From the NCBI RefSeq assembly GCF_029784165.1, contig NC_073695.1:98933485-98997484 (forward strand): DNA of 64,000 nucleotides. The letters are read 5' to 3'. The notes under the pieces are model-generated. The model saw only the letters and a list, made by a program, of their open reading frames with translations, was not told where the DNA came from and ran no database searches. The translations under genes were made by a program, and so were the position numbers. Of this stretch, positions 21,431 to 36,182 are shown one piece after another (positions within the stretch are counted from its first letter, which is position 1; each line of letters starts with the position of its first letter). Source of the DNA: Wyeomyia smithii. Its lineage: Eukaryota > Arthropoda > Insecta > Diptera > Culicidae.

Positions 21431-24000
21431 CGGCGGATTTTATTTGAGCGGAGCGTCCTCCGGAGTCCAAAGTAGGCACGATTTCCTGCCATGAGGCGTC
21501 GACGAATTTCTCTGCTGGTTTCGTTGTCAGCAGTCACCACTGAGCCCAGGTACACAAACTCGTCTACCACCTCCTTCATCACCGCTAATATGAATTCGTG
21601 GCGGGAGGTTAACACTGTCTTCTCTGGAACCTCTTCCTTTCATGTACTTGGTCTTCGAAGCGTTTATGGCCAGTCCAATTCGTCCGACTTCAGCCTTCAG
21701 TCTGATGTACGTCTCCGTCATCTTTTCAAGGGTTCGTGCTTCAATATCAATGTCATCGGCGAAGCCAAAGAGCTGAACAGACCTTCTGAAATTCGTGCCA
21801 CTCGTGTCGATAACAGCCCTACGTATCACACCTTCCAAAGCGATGTTGAATAGCGAGCACGATAATCCATCACCTTGCCGTAACCCTCTCCGAGATTCGA
21901 AGGGACTCGAGAGTGTCCTCGAAACTCGAACTACGCACATCACCCGATCCATCGTCGACTTGACCAACCGTGTCAGTTTATCCGGAAAGCCGTAATCGTG
22001 CATTATCTGCCATAGCTGGTCTCAAACGATTGTGTCGTATGCCGATTTAAAATCGATGAACAAGTGATGTGTGGGCACGTTATACTCACGACACTATTTG
22101 GTCCGTGGCGCGGGCACACATAAATCCCGCTTGGTATTGCTCCACGAATTCCCTTGCAAACGGTGATAGTCGACGGCACATAATTTGAGAGAGTACCTTG
22201 TAGGCGGCGTTCAGCAACGTGATTACACGGTAGTTGCAGCAATCCAACTTGTCGCCTTTTTTGTAGATGGGGCACACTCTACCCTCCATCCACTCCTCCG
22301 GTACTACTTCCTCCTCCCAAATCTTGGCAATAACCCAGTGTAGCGCCTTAGCCAGTGATTCACCACCGTGTTTTAACAGCTCGCTGGGGAGTGGGTCAGC
22401 TCCAGCGGCTTTATTGTTTTTTAGTCGGCCGATCTCCTCTCTAACCACCTGGAGGTCAGGAGCTGGGATTCTGTCGTCATCTGCGCGTACACCGATATCT
22501 ACTACCACTCCGTCGTCGTCCTCTGCTACATCGCCATTAAGGTGCTCATCGTAGTACTGCTTCCACCTGTCAATCACCTCACACTTGTTCGTGAGAAGGT
22601 TGCCGCCCTGGTCCCTGCACATGTCGGCTTGTGGCACATAGCCTTTGCGGGAACAGTTCAGCTTCTCGTAGAACTTTCGTGTGTCATTCGCACGGTACAG
22701 TTCCTCCATCGCCTCGCGATCTCGATCTTCCTCCTGGCGCTTCTTCTTCCGTAAGACCGAGTTTTGCCTGATCCGTGCGCGTCGGTAGCGCTCCACGTTC
22801 GCCCTCGTTTGGTGTTGCAGCATTCTCGCTCGTGCCGCATTCTTCTCTTCAACTAACTGTTTGCACTCGTCGTCAAACCAGTCGTTTCTCCTGTTCGGAG
22901 CCATAGTACCTGTAGCGCCGCTACAGCAGTACTATCTATGGCTGATCGAATGTCCCTCCAGCTATCTTCAAGAGTAGCTGCGCCAAGCTGCTCTTCCGTT
23001 GGTAATGCTGCTTCCAGCTGCTGCGCGTTCTCCCGTGCAACCTCGGCGTCCCGTAGTTGCCCGATGTTTGGTCGCGGTGGGCGACTTTGACGCGTGTTTC
23101 GCACCGTAGAAAGTTTTGAGCGCATGCATACTGCAACAAGGTGATGGTCCGAATCAATATTCGCACTGCGGTAGGTGCGAACGTTGATGACGTCAGAGAA
23201 GAATTTACCATCGATTAGAATGTGGTCGATTTGGTTCTCCACTTGTAAGTCAGGTGATCTTCAGGTGGCTTTGTTGATGTCTTTGCGGGGGAAAAGGTAG
23301 TTCAGACTACCATACCGCGGGAGGCTGCAAAGTTCACACGTCGTTGGCCGTTATCATTTGATGCGGCGTGCAGGCTATTCGGCCCTATCACCGGTCAGTA
23401 CATTGCCTCCCGTCCTATCTGAGCGTTCATATCATCGATGACGATCTTAACGTCCCGTTGCGGACAGCTATCATACACCTGCTCCAGCTGCGCATAGAAC
23501 GCTTCTTTCTCATCGTCGGCTCTTCCTTCGTGTGGGCAGTGCACGTTGATGATGCTGTAGTTGAAGAACCGGCCCTTAATTCTCAACTTACACATCCTCG
23601 CACTGATCGGCTGCCACCCGATCACGCGTTGGCGCATCCTACCCAGCACTATAAAGCCCGTCCCAAGCTGGTGTACTGTGCTCGTTGGTGCGTCCCAAGC
23701 TCTTTGGTGTATGTTGGTGTACAGCTCTGATAAAAGGTAGCCTCTCGATGTCCGCTTTTCCATACCTTCTGTCCTGACCAGCGAAGTTCCTGCAGTGCTA
23801 CGATTTCGAAGTTGCGCGGATTTAGTTCATCATATATGATCCTGTCGCAGCCGTGAAAGCCTAACGATCTGCAGTTCCATGTACCGAGTTTCCAATCGTA
23901 GTCCTTGTCACAAAAGATCAAAAAATTGGTCGCAGTGATAAAATACCCAACACGGAAAGAATCGTAGTCCTTATTTCGTCGCCTAGGTCTGTGCCGATTG
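21431..24000 (-). pseudogene. Older RTE copy: fragmented endonuclease and RT
   Basis: The same protein as in the younger copy is spread over at least six frames: endonuclease start (23649-23921, KLGTWNCRSLGFHGC), endonuclease middle (23395-23763), NQIDHILIDGKFF and SDHHLVAV (22853-23242), linker and RT start (22086-22904), RT core with FADDIDIEAR (21527-22003) and a short C-terminal piece (21403-21615). Its last part continues beyond the younger insertion at 17534-17785 (IGRLRWTGHVVRMSDDNPVK). The breaks are frameshifts and small deletions. A 53-bp insertion with its own target duplication is at 23907-23959. Confidence 0.85.
23907..23959. mobile_element. 53-bp insertion with 13-bp target duplication
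   Basis: AATCGTAGTCCTT occurs at 23894-23906 and again at 23960-23972, bracketing 53 bases that are absent from the homologous position in the younger RTE. The length and perfect duplication fit a severely 5'-truncated target-primed retrotransposition. The source element is unknown. Confidence 0.7.
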
Positions 24001-24462
24001 TTCCGATCCGTATTAACTTCTTCGATATTTGCAACGTTTGGTGTTTTTCGGGGCGGCTTGTAGGGCTTTCCCCAACCCCCTGTCTCGCCGGAGGGCCATC
24101 GTGTCAGCTCTGATTAGAGTCCCACGCTGACACCAGGACGTTGATCAGCCGCTCCTAACATGGAGATCAGACACTGTTTTGAGCCGCACCATCTGGGTGA
24201 ACAGATGCTCGGGTTGGCGAAGCATTTCCTCTACCGCCGAGATATGGTTACCGCGCCAACGATCGCGTCGCACCTTCTCACTTAGCTATTGTCGGATGAT
24301 AACATTGCCCATGCAACGCCAACCAGTTGTGTCCATGTTTTAACTCTTAATCTATTGTATCATATGACTCGTGGAGGCGTGAGATAGGAACTTGTGAGGA
24401 CCGGAGCTAAATTTGACGCTCCTTCCAAGTTGTCGACTCACCATTTGAAGCACAGAAATCAA

Positions 24463-25860
<1,398 letters not shown>

Positions 25861-26383
25861 CAGTGTTAAGGAAACTATCCCCGTTTTCAAGTGTATAGTG
25901 TATTAACCATCTCTCTCGAACTAAATTAGAACATACGACGACTGGGTAGTTAGATCAGTATCTTAACTCAAGACCAGCTGAAAGGGCCATTTCAAATCAT
26001 ATAGAGATTTTTCCGTTTCCGGTAAAAAAATACACTTTTCAATTATAGATTTCTATTGTCAACTATTATTATACGGGTTGTATAAGTAACCAAATCGAGT
26101 GAGAGCCATTCTCTGGGTTGTTAGCGTAAGAAGATATGGAAATTATGCTAACATTAGCTCATAGCGCCTGGTCACCATGAGACAAGTTATAGTATTTTTA
26201 TTTTTACACCAGCTAATATGTCGAACTTCAATAATATTTCTACTGCATATGAAAATAAAATTCAGATACAACGTAACTAATCAACTTTTAAGCGATAGGC
26301 ATTTGATTCTACCATTTGCTTTTAACATTTTAATATGAGAAACTCAAAACACAGCATCACAAGAAAACATAAATTCAATTTAC
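25861..26383. other. Intergenic / intron of the minus-strand gene
   Basis: No coding sequence recognised. It lies downstream of the splice donor at 26383 and so is probably the start of the first intron of the gene whose exon is at 26384-26560. Confidence 0.45.
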
Positions 26384-26560
26384 CTTCGGAATCTGCAGTA
26401 AAAGTGGTTCCAACCGCTGAATCGAAATCTTTGGATTTGCCCTGAGTGCATCGAAAATTGTATTCACTTTATCGACCGTTGTCTCCGAAACTTTGTGTCC
26501 ATCCCGATTGGACAGCAGGGCACTCCCCGATCGGAACACCTGACTTACTGATCCACCCAT
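26384..26560 (-). CDS. First coding exon of an unrecognised gene (59 codons)
   Basis: The frame starts at ATG 26560 (an in-frame stop lies just upstream) and encodes MGGSVSQVFRSGSALLSNRD, ending RLEPLLLQIPK at a good donor (AAG|GTAAAT). The phase is 0. Its composition is host-like, with no stop and no transposon similarity. The N-terminus fits the N-myristoylation pattern M-G-x-x-x-S. The following sequence (TTVDKVNTIFDALRANPKIS) looks like an alpha-helical segment. No further exon is recognisable on the minus strand within the window, so the next exon would be behind more than 26 kb of transposons or at a place I cannot identify. I do not recognise the product. Confidence 0.55.
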
Positions 26561-29976
<3,416 letters not shown>

Positions 29977-30810
29977 TACACGCTCATTCTGGATAACCCA
30001 AAATGGAGTCAAAACCTAATCAGTTTCGCTAAAACCGTATGTACTCAAAATTGAGTAGAAGTTGTTTACTCATTTTTGAGTACCACCGAATGTTATAAAA
30101 ATAGAGTAAATATTACCCATATTATACCTGATGCGCGATGCGTAAAAGTTACTCATTTTCGACTTCAATGAGGGAATTTCGGAAAAATTATCATTATTGA
30201 CTCGATATTATTATACTTTGCATTTTGAATGAATTTTATTTTAAAAAAGGCTTATTTCAAGAAATTTACCTTTGTTCGCCGTGACATGGGAGATTTTTGA
30301 ATTTATTCGCCGTATATCCAACCAACGAGTCCTGGTGAAAAAGGAAAATTGGCATTAGTTGCAGTCAATTATTTCAAATTATGAATTATCTACCGATAAC
30401 AACTAATTTCAAACATTTCTATTTCCTCCGTTTTTCAGACGGTTTGCTTGGTTTGCTGTTTGCTTTTAATTGCAAAAAAATGATTAACAACACACAAGCA
30501 CCAGTTACCCAATTTTGAGTAAATTTGCCGCCTTGATCAATTTAATTCTACTCATTTTTTGACGTCTTCGAATAACTGAAAAAAATGATTAAAATTCAAC
30601 TCAGCCGCAGAGTAGCCCAGAGTGAGCGTGACACTCTCACTCTGGGCTACTCAGCGGCTGAGTTGAATTTTGTGGTACTGCAGCAATCAAACAAGCCTGG
30701 TGGTACTCAAAAATGAGAAAAACAACTTCTACTCAATTTTGAGTACATACGGTTTTGGAGAAACTGATTAGGTTTTGACTCAGTTTTGGGTTATTCAGAG
30801 TGAGCGTGTA
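29977..30810. mobile_element. Inverted-repeat element rich in ACTCA/TGAGT, with internal hairpin
   Basis: The ends TACACGCTCATTCTGGATAA and (inverted) TTATTCAGAGTGAGCGTGTA open into inverted repeats of about 110 bp that contain CAAAACCTAATCAGTTTC and ACTCAAAATTGAGTAGAAGT. The 834-bp body is AT-rich and non-coding. Palindromic ACTCAxxxTGAGT units recur near both ends. A strong internal palindrome sits at 30591-30671. No target duplication is clear. The TGAGT-rich ends resemble those of the element at 49728-55072, so the two may be related. Confidence 0.75.
30591..30671. repeat. Near-perfect palindrome (hairpin), about 38-bp arms
   Basis: AAAATTCAACTCAGCCGC is followed by AGAGTAGCCCAGAGTGAGCG and mirrored by CTCACTCTGGGCTACTCAGC and GGCTGAGTTGAATTTT, with a loop of a few bases. 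The core CAGAGTGAGCGTG equals the terminal sequence of the surrounding element, so this may be a miniature internal copy of its ends. Confidence 0.85.
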
Positions 30811-31186
30811 TACAGACAACGTGCACGTCAGATTGATCATATTCGGGTTATTCGCGTTGAAAGAGATTTTGAAGGCTGTTCGCACCTACGTGAACTCTCA
30901 TATGCAATTGTCAAAATGTGCGTGATGACAAAAGCAAAAATATTTCCTTCCTTCTTTTTCGCATGCAAAAACCAAACAAATATCAGCAACACCGTCAACG
31001 CGAATACCAGTCAACCAGAGCGAACGCGACAGAATGCCTTTGTAAATCGTATCTACACAGTCTATCGTGTTCACTCTCGTATGCTGGTATACGATAAATC
31101 TGACGTACAATTTTTCTGCATTTTGCTTGCAAGTTGTCTGTAATTCGCGTTTCAGCGGAAATTTGCAATATAAGGAAAGTTCATAG
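30811..31186 (+). promoter_or_regulatory. Upstream region and putative 5' UTR exon of COX5A
   Basis: The stretch before COX5A has no other gene. A putative non-coding first exon ends at 31186 (TTCATAG|GTATGA). The transcription start is not resolved: I see no clear TATA box at a convincing distance, as expected for a housekeeping nuclear gene for mitochondria. Confidence 0.4.
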
Positions 31187-31270
31187 GTATGAATTTATAG
31201 TTAAATTTTGATTCCAACATTCTGTATTACATAATTTATAATCAGCTCACACTTTCGTTCTTATATATAG
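31187..31270 (+). other. Putative 84-bp intron in the COX5A 5' UTR
   Basis: It begins GTATGA and ends TTCTTATATATAG, with a pyrimidine-rich stretch (CACACTTTCGTTCTT) before the acceptor. It lies 8 bp before the start codon. Size and borders fit a short insect intron; this is inference without transcript data. Confidence 0.5.
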
Positions 31271-31278
31271 CGGAAATA

Positions 31279-31734
31279 ATGCTTCGGTCAGTGAATAGAC
31301 TGTTCAGTTCACTTCGTAGTGTTACTGGCATGAAAAATACATCTGCAGCAGCCGTTGGAATAATCAGATATTCTCACAGTAGTGAAACTGCTGAAGATTT
31401 TGATTCTCGCTATGAAGCATATTTTAATCGAACAGATATTGATCATTGGGAGGCACGGAAAGCAATGAATGACTTACTTGGGATGGATTTGATTCCGGAA
31501 CCGAAAATTATTGTTGCTGGTTTGAAAGCTTGTCGTCGTCTTAACGATTATGCACTAGCTATTCGATTTTTGGAAGGCTGCAAGGATAAATGTGGGAATA
31601 AAGTAAATGAAATATATCCCTACTTACTACAGGAGATTCGTCCAACGTTGACCGAGCTTGGTATAGATACGCCAGAAGAACTTGGTTATGATCAGCCAGA
31701 ACTTGCTTTGAAAAGTGTCTATGATATCCACTAA
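31279..31734 (+). CDS. COX5A: Cytochrome c oxidase subunit 5A, mitochondrial
   Basis: A 151-codon uninterrupted coding sequence, the usual length for insect COX5A. Residues 1-35 (MLRSVNRLFSSLRSVTGM…) are basic and lack acidic residues, a mitochondrial presequence. The mature part contains the family signature ETAEDFDSRYEAYFNRTDID, then WEARKAMNDLLGMDLIPEPK and ACRRLNDYALAIRFLEGCKD, and ends ALKSVYDIH. The subunit sits on the matrix face of respiratory complex IV and is nuclear encoded. The start is the only ATG preceding the presequence, just after a likely 5' UTR intron. No canonical AATAAA was found in the first 200 bp after the stop. It is the only complete host gene in the window and has transposons on both sides. 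Confidence 0.95.
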   Translation: MLRSVNRLFSSLRSVTGMKNTSAAAVGIIRYSHSSETAEDFDSRYEAYFNRTDIDHWEARKAMNDLLGMDLIPEPKIIVAGLKACRRLNDYALAIRFLEGCKDKCGNKVNEIYPYLLQEIRPTLTELGIDTPEELGYDQPELALKSVYDIH

Positions 31735-32278
31735 AAACTTACAGAGATCTAAAGATTACGGCAAGTGTACTGCCACTTTTCAGAGATAGCTGTTTGTGAA
31801 AAAGTGAGGTTAAAACAACTTTGTTACGTAATTAGTGGAGTGCAAATAGTCGAGAAAATATAGAAAAAAGACGTAACATGTTTGAATTTTTTTTTTTTAA
31901 TCCTGCGTTAATCCTGCTACATGAGACATAATTGCATCTTCATCTTATTAGATTGTTACTTATAAAAAATATTACCAAATGCCTCGAAATTGGAACGATA
32001 AATCGGTTGATTTTTTTAGTATTAGATTTTTCAGAAATTCGGCGTTTTTGTTGACTACCAATCTACATACTTGACTGCATAATGTTTACTCGGTAAAGAT
32101 AAATACCGAACTACTTAGAAACATTTTCGTTTATTGGAAAAATTTACTGAGAAATCGGAAACCGAATGTGTACCATGGCACCGAAAATTTGTTTGCCGAA
32201 AAAAATCTTAAAACAGCCAATTTCCGAGTTCAGTGAACTAAAATATCAAATTTCGGAACCCTGACATCATTTCAACAA
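31735..32278. other. 3' UTR of COX5A and spacer
   Basis: Includes the COX5A 3' UTR, whose end is not defined by a clear poly(A) signal, and an AT-rich spacer with a poly-T run near 31890. Confidence 0.45.
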
Positions 32279-32280
32279 TA

Positions 32281-32811
32281 GGCCGTATGAATAAAAGGAG
32301 TTAAGGGCTATTCCCACTGCTTCCGTTCAGGGACCGGGCCGGGACCGGGCTCGTCCGGGACTTTTCATGCATTCACACTGCGCCGTGCTTGAACCGTGCC
32401 CGCGCTGCGCTCTGGCTGAGAAATGTTGATGTGTGTATGTGAAAGAACGTCTTTCTCTTTTTTTCATACCGCAGCTCACTCCGCGCGAAATATGTCACTA
32501 CACATACACGCATCCACCCGAGTGCCTTCCGTGCACTCTCCGGCCAACACAAAGTATCGTCGGCAACGATAGTTTTCCTCTCGCACTGCGGCAGCACGAC
32601 GGCAACTCAACGCTGCCCCGGTCTGGGCACGGCACGTCGGTGTGAATGCGTTCATAAGAACGCATGCAATCAATCTCAAACGAGCCCGGACGACACGCGG
32701 AACAGCCACGGCCCGGTCCCGGAACGGAAGCAGTGGGAATAGCCCTTTACTCTGCTTCTCCCGTAAGATTTGCACGGGATGAGTAAAGCAAACGCCTTTT
32801 TTCATACGGCC
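32281..32811. mobile_element. TA-flanked MITE with GGCCGTATGAA termini
   Basis: The termini GGCCGTATGAA and TTCATACGGCC are inverted and flanked by TA (32279-32280, 32812-32813). Most of its body is the inner inverted-repeat unit 32305-32745; the right flank between them holds a small palindrome (TTTACTC…GAGTAAA). Confidence 0.7.
32305..32745. mobile_element. GC-rich inner inverted-repeat unit
   Basis: GGGCTATTCCCACTGCTTCC and its inverted copy GGAAGCAGTGGGAATAGCCC form the ends. The interior is strikingly GC-rich for this region (GGGACCGGGCCGGGACCGGG, and the inverted CCCGGTCCCGG near the right end). It may be a separate MITE nested in the TA element or a composite inverted repeat. No target duplication is evident. 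Confidence 0.65.
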
Positions 32812-32813
32812 TA

Positions 32814-33412
32814 ATATGTGAAAAAAAAAATCATTTAACCGAGATCTCGTCGAACTGTCAAAATAACGAAAGCCTCACTATCAGTTTTGCTCGTGTTTTG
32901 GTTCAGATGTGAAAGGAGCAGGTGTTGCAGTTAATTATCATTATGGAGAAATTTGTAATATTCAGATTAACCTAAAATATTGAGTGAGTATATGTACACT
33001 GTTTTTTTCTCAGATCTTGTTTGTGTTTATTGCAAGTAATACTAAAAGAAAACGATTATTTCTTTCTATACTAAATTTTGTAGGTTAACGACACGCTTCC
33101 CAGGATGTAAGTTGCAGAGTGATGGATGTTGTTTTATTTCCAGGAAGCAACATAACTCGCCCGTTTCTACCAATGCTGTAATTAGGGTCATCAATTGTTT
33201 TGATCATTTTCTGGATTTATCTGAAAAATCGCAAAACACGCAACAACAAAGAAGTGTGTATCAAAGTACTCACTGACATTTATAAACTGCTGCAGCGTTT
33301 CTGGTACCCACTTTTTGGTTGGTTTGCCCTAAAACTAGTGCAATAGAGTAAACGTCTCAAATTTTCGGCAAACTTATTCTCGAATAAATATCGTTTTAAA
33401 TGGAAAAAACAA
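32814..33412. other. Intergenic, no gene recognised
   Basis: AT-rich spacer between the MITE and the I-type retrotransposon. No supported feature. Confidence 0.45.
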
Positions 33413-33816
33413 GAACTCAACTTTTTTTTTCTTCATCAATAGTTTATTTGACACGGCACAAATACAATCCAATGTTTAACGGCGCCAATTATATCTGGTA
33501 GCTTACTTTCTAAAGTATCTTAATAACTAAAAGCAAATTTTTTATCCTCGCTGCCGACTACGAGCTGAAACTAAATCTAACTTAAAGCTAGAATATTTTG
33601 CATTAAAAGCACAGGTTTGCTGTTTGATGGTTTTCATTGCCATAGGTAAGCAGCATATTAAATTTGTTCCGCTGCTGGGCCAAGATATTACGGACTGGCA
33701 TATTGGGTTGTTTCCATCGGGCCTTGAGAGTATCGTGCGGGTCTGATTGCTGTTTCCGGATCCGGGTCTTAACGTGTTCTTGTCGTTTGGTTGGATGTAG
33801 GCGGAAGGATATAGGA

Positions 33817-34545
33817 CTAAACTGGGGCGTGGATGGATTTCAGGAAAACGTATATAAGGGACATGTAGGATAGGTCACGGCTCGCCAAGACATCACGAAC
33901 AGGAACAGCCGGCTGCCTACCTTCGGCCTGCAGGGAAGCTATTAATCTAGACCTGGCGTCACGGTGTACAGGGCATGACCAAACAACGTGCTCTATGTCG
34001 TGATAACCTTCACCACAGGCACATATACCACTCTCCCCGAGCCCAACACGACGGAGATGCGCGTCAAATCTGTAGTGATTGGACATAAGCTGGGACATCA
34101 CGCAAATGAAATCCCGACCTACATCCAACCCCTTGAACCACGGGTTCGTCGATACCTTGGGGATTATGGAATGTAACCACCTTCCCAGTTCCCCCTTGGT
34201 CCAAGAATTTTGCCAACTGATGATCGTATTCTGACGTACAAATGCGAAAAATTCATTAAAGGCAATTGGTCTTTCATAAATATCACCGTTTGTTGCGCCC
34301 ACCTTAGCCAAAGAGTCCGCTTTCTCATTACCCGGTATCGAGCAGTGAGAAGGGACCCACGCTAAGGTAATCTGAGTAGATTTTTCGGATAAAGCACTCA
34401 GATGTTCCCGTATTTTCCCCAGGAAATACGGAGAGTGCTTAACATCTTTTATCGATCGGAGAGCCTCAATGGAACTGAGACTGTCCGTAAAGATGAAATA
34501 ATGGTCCGTGGCGGAAGCCAAATTGAGTATCTGATAGTAGACCAT
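33817..34545 (-). pseudogene. I-type ORF2, RNase H and C-terminus
   Basis: It reads HYFIFTDSLSSIEALRSI, ITLAWVPSHCSIPGNEKADS (the RNase H D-E-D-H pattern with the WVPSHxxIxGNExAD block), then a C-terminal CCHC-like region GICACGEGYHDIEHVVWSCP. The open frame starts inside the domain because the deletion at about 34530 removed its beginning. Confidence 0.85.
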
Positions 34546-35371
34546 TTGATACGACCCAATGGTCTAAACGACGGAGTATCATTTTTTCCATCAATTTTCG
34601 GATACAGGATAGCATTGCAATCGGCCTATAAGAGTTGTGATCAGAAGCTGGTTTCCCTGGTTTTTGGATGGCGATCACCTTCACTTGCCTCCAATCCTGC
34701 GGTACAATGTTTTGCTCCAGGAACTTATTGAACAAGTTCAACAAGCGCCTCTTGGCATTGCCGGGTAGATTCTTCAACAAGTTGAATTTGATTCTATCTA
34801 ACCCAGGCGCGTTATTGTTACAGGACAGAAGGGCAACTGAAAATACTGCCATCGTAAAAGGTGATTCTATCGCGTCGTGGCCCGGAGACGCATCGCGAAC
34901 AATGTTTTGCTCAGGAACAGAGTCCGGACATACTTTCCTGGCAAAATCAAATATCCACCGACTTGAAGACTCCTCGCTTTCGTTGACCGTTACGCGATTC
35001 CGCATTCTTCGGGCTGTGTTCCAAAGATTGCTCATCGATGTCTCCCTCGACGTCTCGTTCACGAACCGACGCCAATATCCGCGTTTCTTTGCTTTAGCCA
35101 GGCTTTTAAGCTTGGTATTAAGCTCCGAATACCGTATATAGTCGTCGGGTATACCTCCCTTCTGGAAGGCCAAAAACGCGTCGGATCTTTGCGTGTAGAC
35201 ATCGGAGCACTCTTGGTCCCACCACGGAGTGGGAGGCCGTTCTTTGATCGTTACGCCGGGATATTTCTTCGTTTGGGCTTGCAACGCGGCGTCGAGAATC
35301 AAGCCCGCGAGGAGATTGTATTCTTCAAGTGGTGGATGATGTTGAATCGACTCGACCGCTTTTGAAATCAT
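34466..35371 (-). pseudogene. I-type ORF2, partial reverse transcriptase
   Basis: It contains the linker (RPPTPWWDQECSDVYTQRSD) and the first RT blocks: NNAPGLDRIKFNLLKNLP, VKVIAIQKPGKPASDHNSYR and SDTQFGFRHG. After that the sequence jumps to the RNase H region near 34530. The palm motifs (FLDIKGAFDS, QGS, xADD), which survive in the second copy at 40813-41412, are missing. The enzyme encoded here would be inactive. Confidence 0.85.
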
Positions 35372-35386
35372 TTCCTCGTATAACTT

Positions 35387-36127
35387 TCAATCGACATTCC
35401 GTGTGAGTTCATACGGAATGTCAATTGGTCGCATGCGAGTTGAACCGTTTGTAATTGAAATAAGAATAGGCAAATGGTCGCTACCGTGAGGATCGAGGAT
35501 TACCTTCCATGTGCAATCCAACCGTAGCGACGTCGAACATAAGGATAGATCCAAAGCGCTTGGGCGCGCTGGAGGTTTCGGGATACGTGTCATTTCACCG
35601 TTGTTTAAAATAGTCATGTCGAAGTCATCGCAAAGGTTATAGATTAAAGAGGAGCGGTTATCATTGTAAGGGGAGCCCCAAGCCACACCATGAGAGTTGA
35701 AGTCTCCCAAAATCAAACGTGGCGAGGGAAGAAGTTCTATTAAATCAAAGAGCAGCCGTTGCCCAACCTGTGCTCTGGGAGGAATATATATTGAGGCAAT
35801 ACAAAGCTCTTTACCTTGTATTGTCATTTGACATGCGACAACTTCGATGCCTGGAATCGAGGGGAGGTTAATACGATAGAAAGAGTAGCACTTTTTAATC
35901 CCTAAAAGTACTCTTCCATATGGGGTGTCTCGATCAAGGCGAATAATATTAAAATCATGGAAGTTGAGATCAATATTTGAAGTGAGCCAAGTTTCACAAA
36001 GGGAAAATGCATCGCATTTGTTTTTATTTATCAAAACTTTAAACGAATCAATTTTTGGTAAAATACTTCTACAATTCCACTGTAAGACAGAGATAGAATC
36101 CTTCATATACGCAGTTGAATTAGGCAT
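35387..36127 (-). pseudogene. I-type ORF2, endonuclease domain
   Basis: The first ATG at 36127 is followed by ISVLQWNCRSILPKIDSF, the usual start of an AP endonuclease domain. Later blocks are CDAFSLCETWL, ILGDFNSHGVAWG and GSDHLPILISI, which include the GDFN and SDH catalytic motifs. The frame breaks at 35387 and continues one base out of register as the RT frame (ISKAVESIQHHPPLEEYNLL), a single frameshift. The enzyme would nick DNA for target-primed reverse transcription. Confidence 0.85.
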
Positions 36128-36182
36128 CGAAGGATACAATCGCTGCAAGGAGGGGCCATTGGGCAGTCAACTGCTTCAAAAA

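Larger units (their letters stand above)
17528..24448 (-). mobile_element. RTE-type retrotransposon, older copy, split by a younger RTE
   Basis: Flanked by AGCACAGTAATCAA (17514-17527) and AGCACAGAAATCAA (24449-24462), a 14-bp duplication with one mismatch. Read on the minus strand, the 5' end at about 24448 aligns with the 5' end of the younger copy at 21417, so both are full length. The 3' end lies at about 17528. The body (24448-21418, then 17957-17528) has many frameshifts. The younger RTE landed in its 3' coding part and duplicated TAACTTCGTGCGG. Confidence 0.85.
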
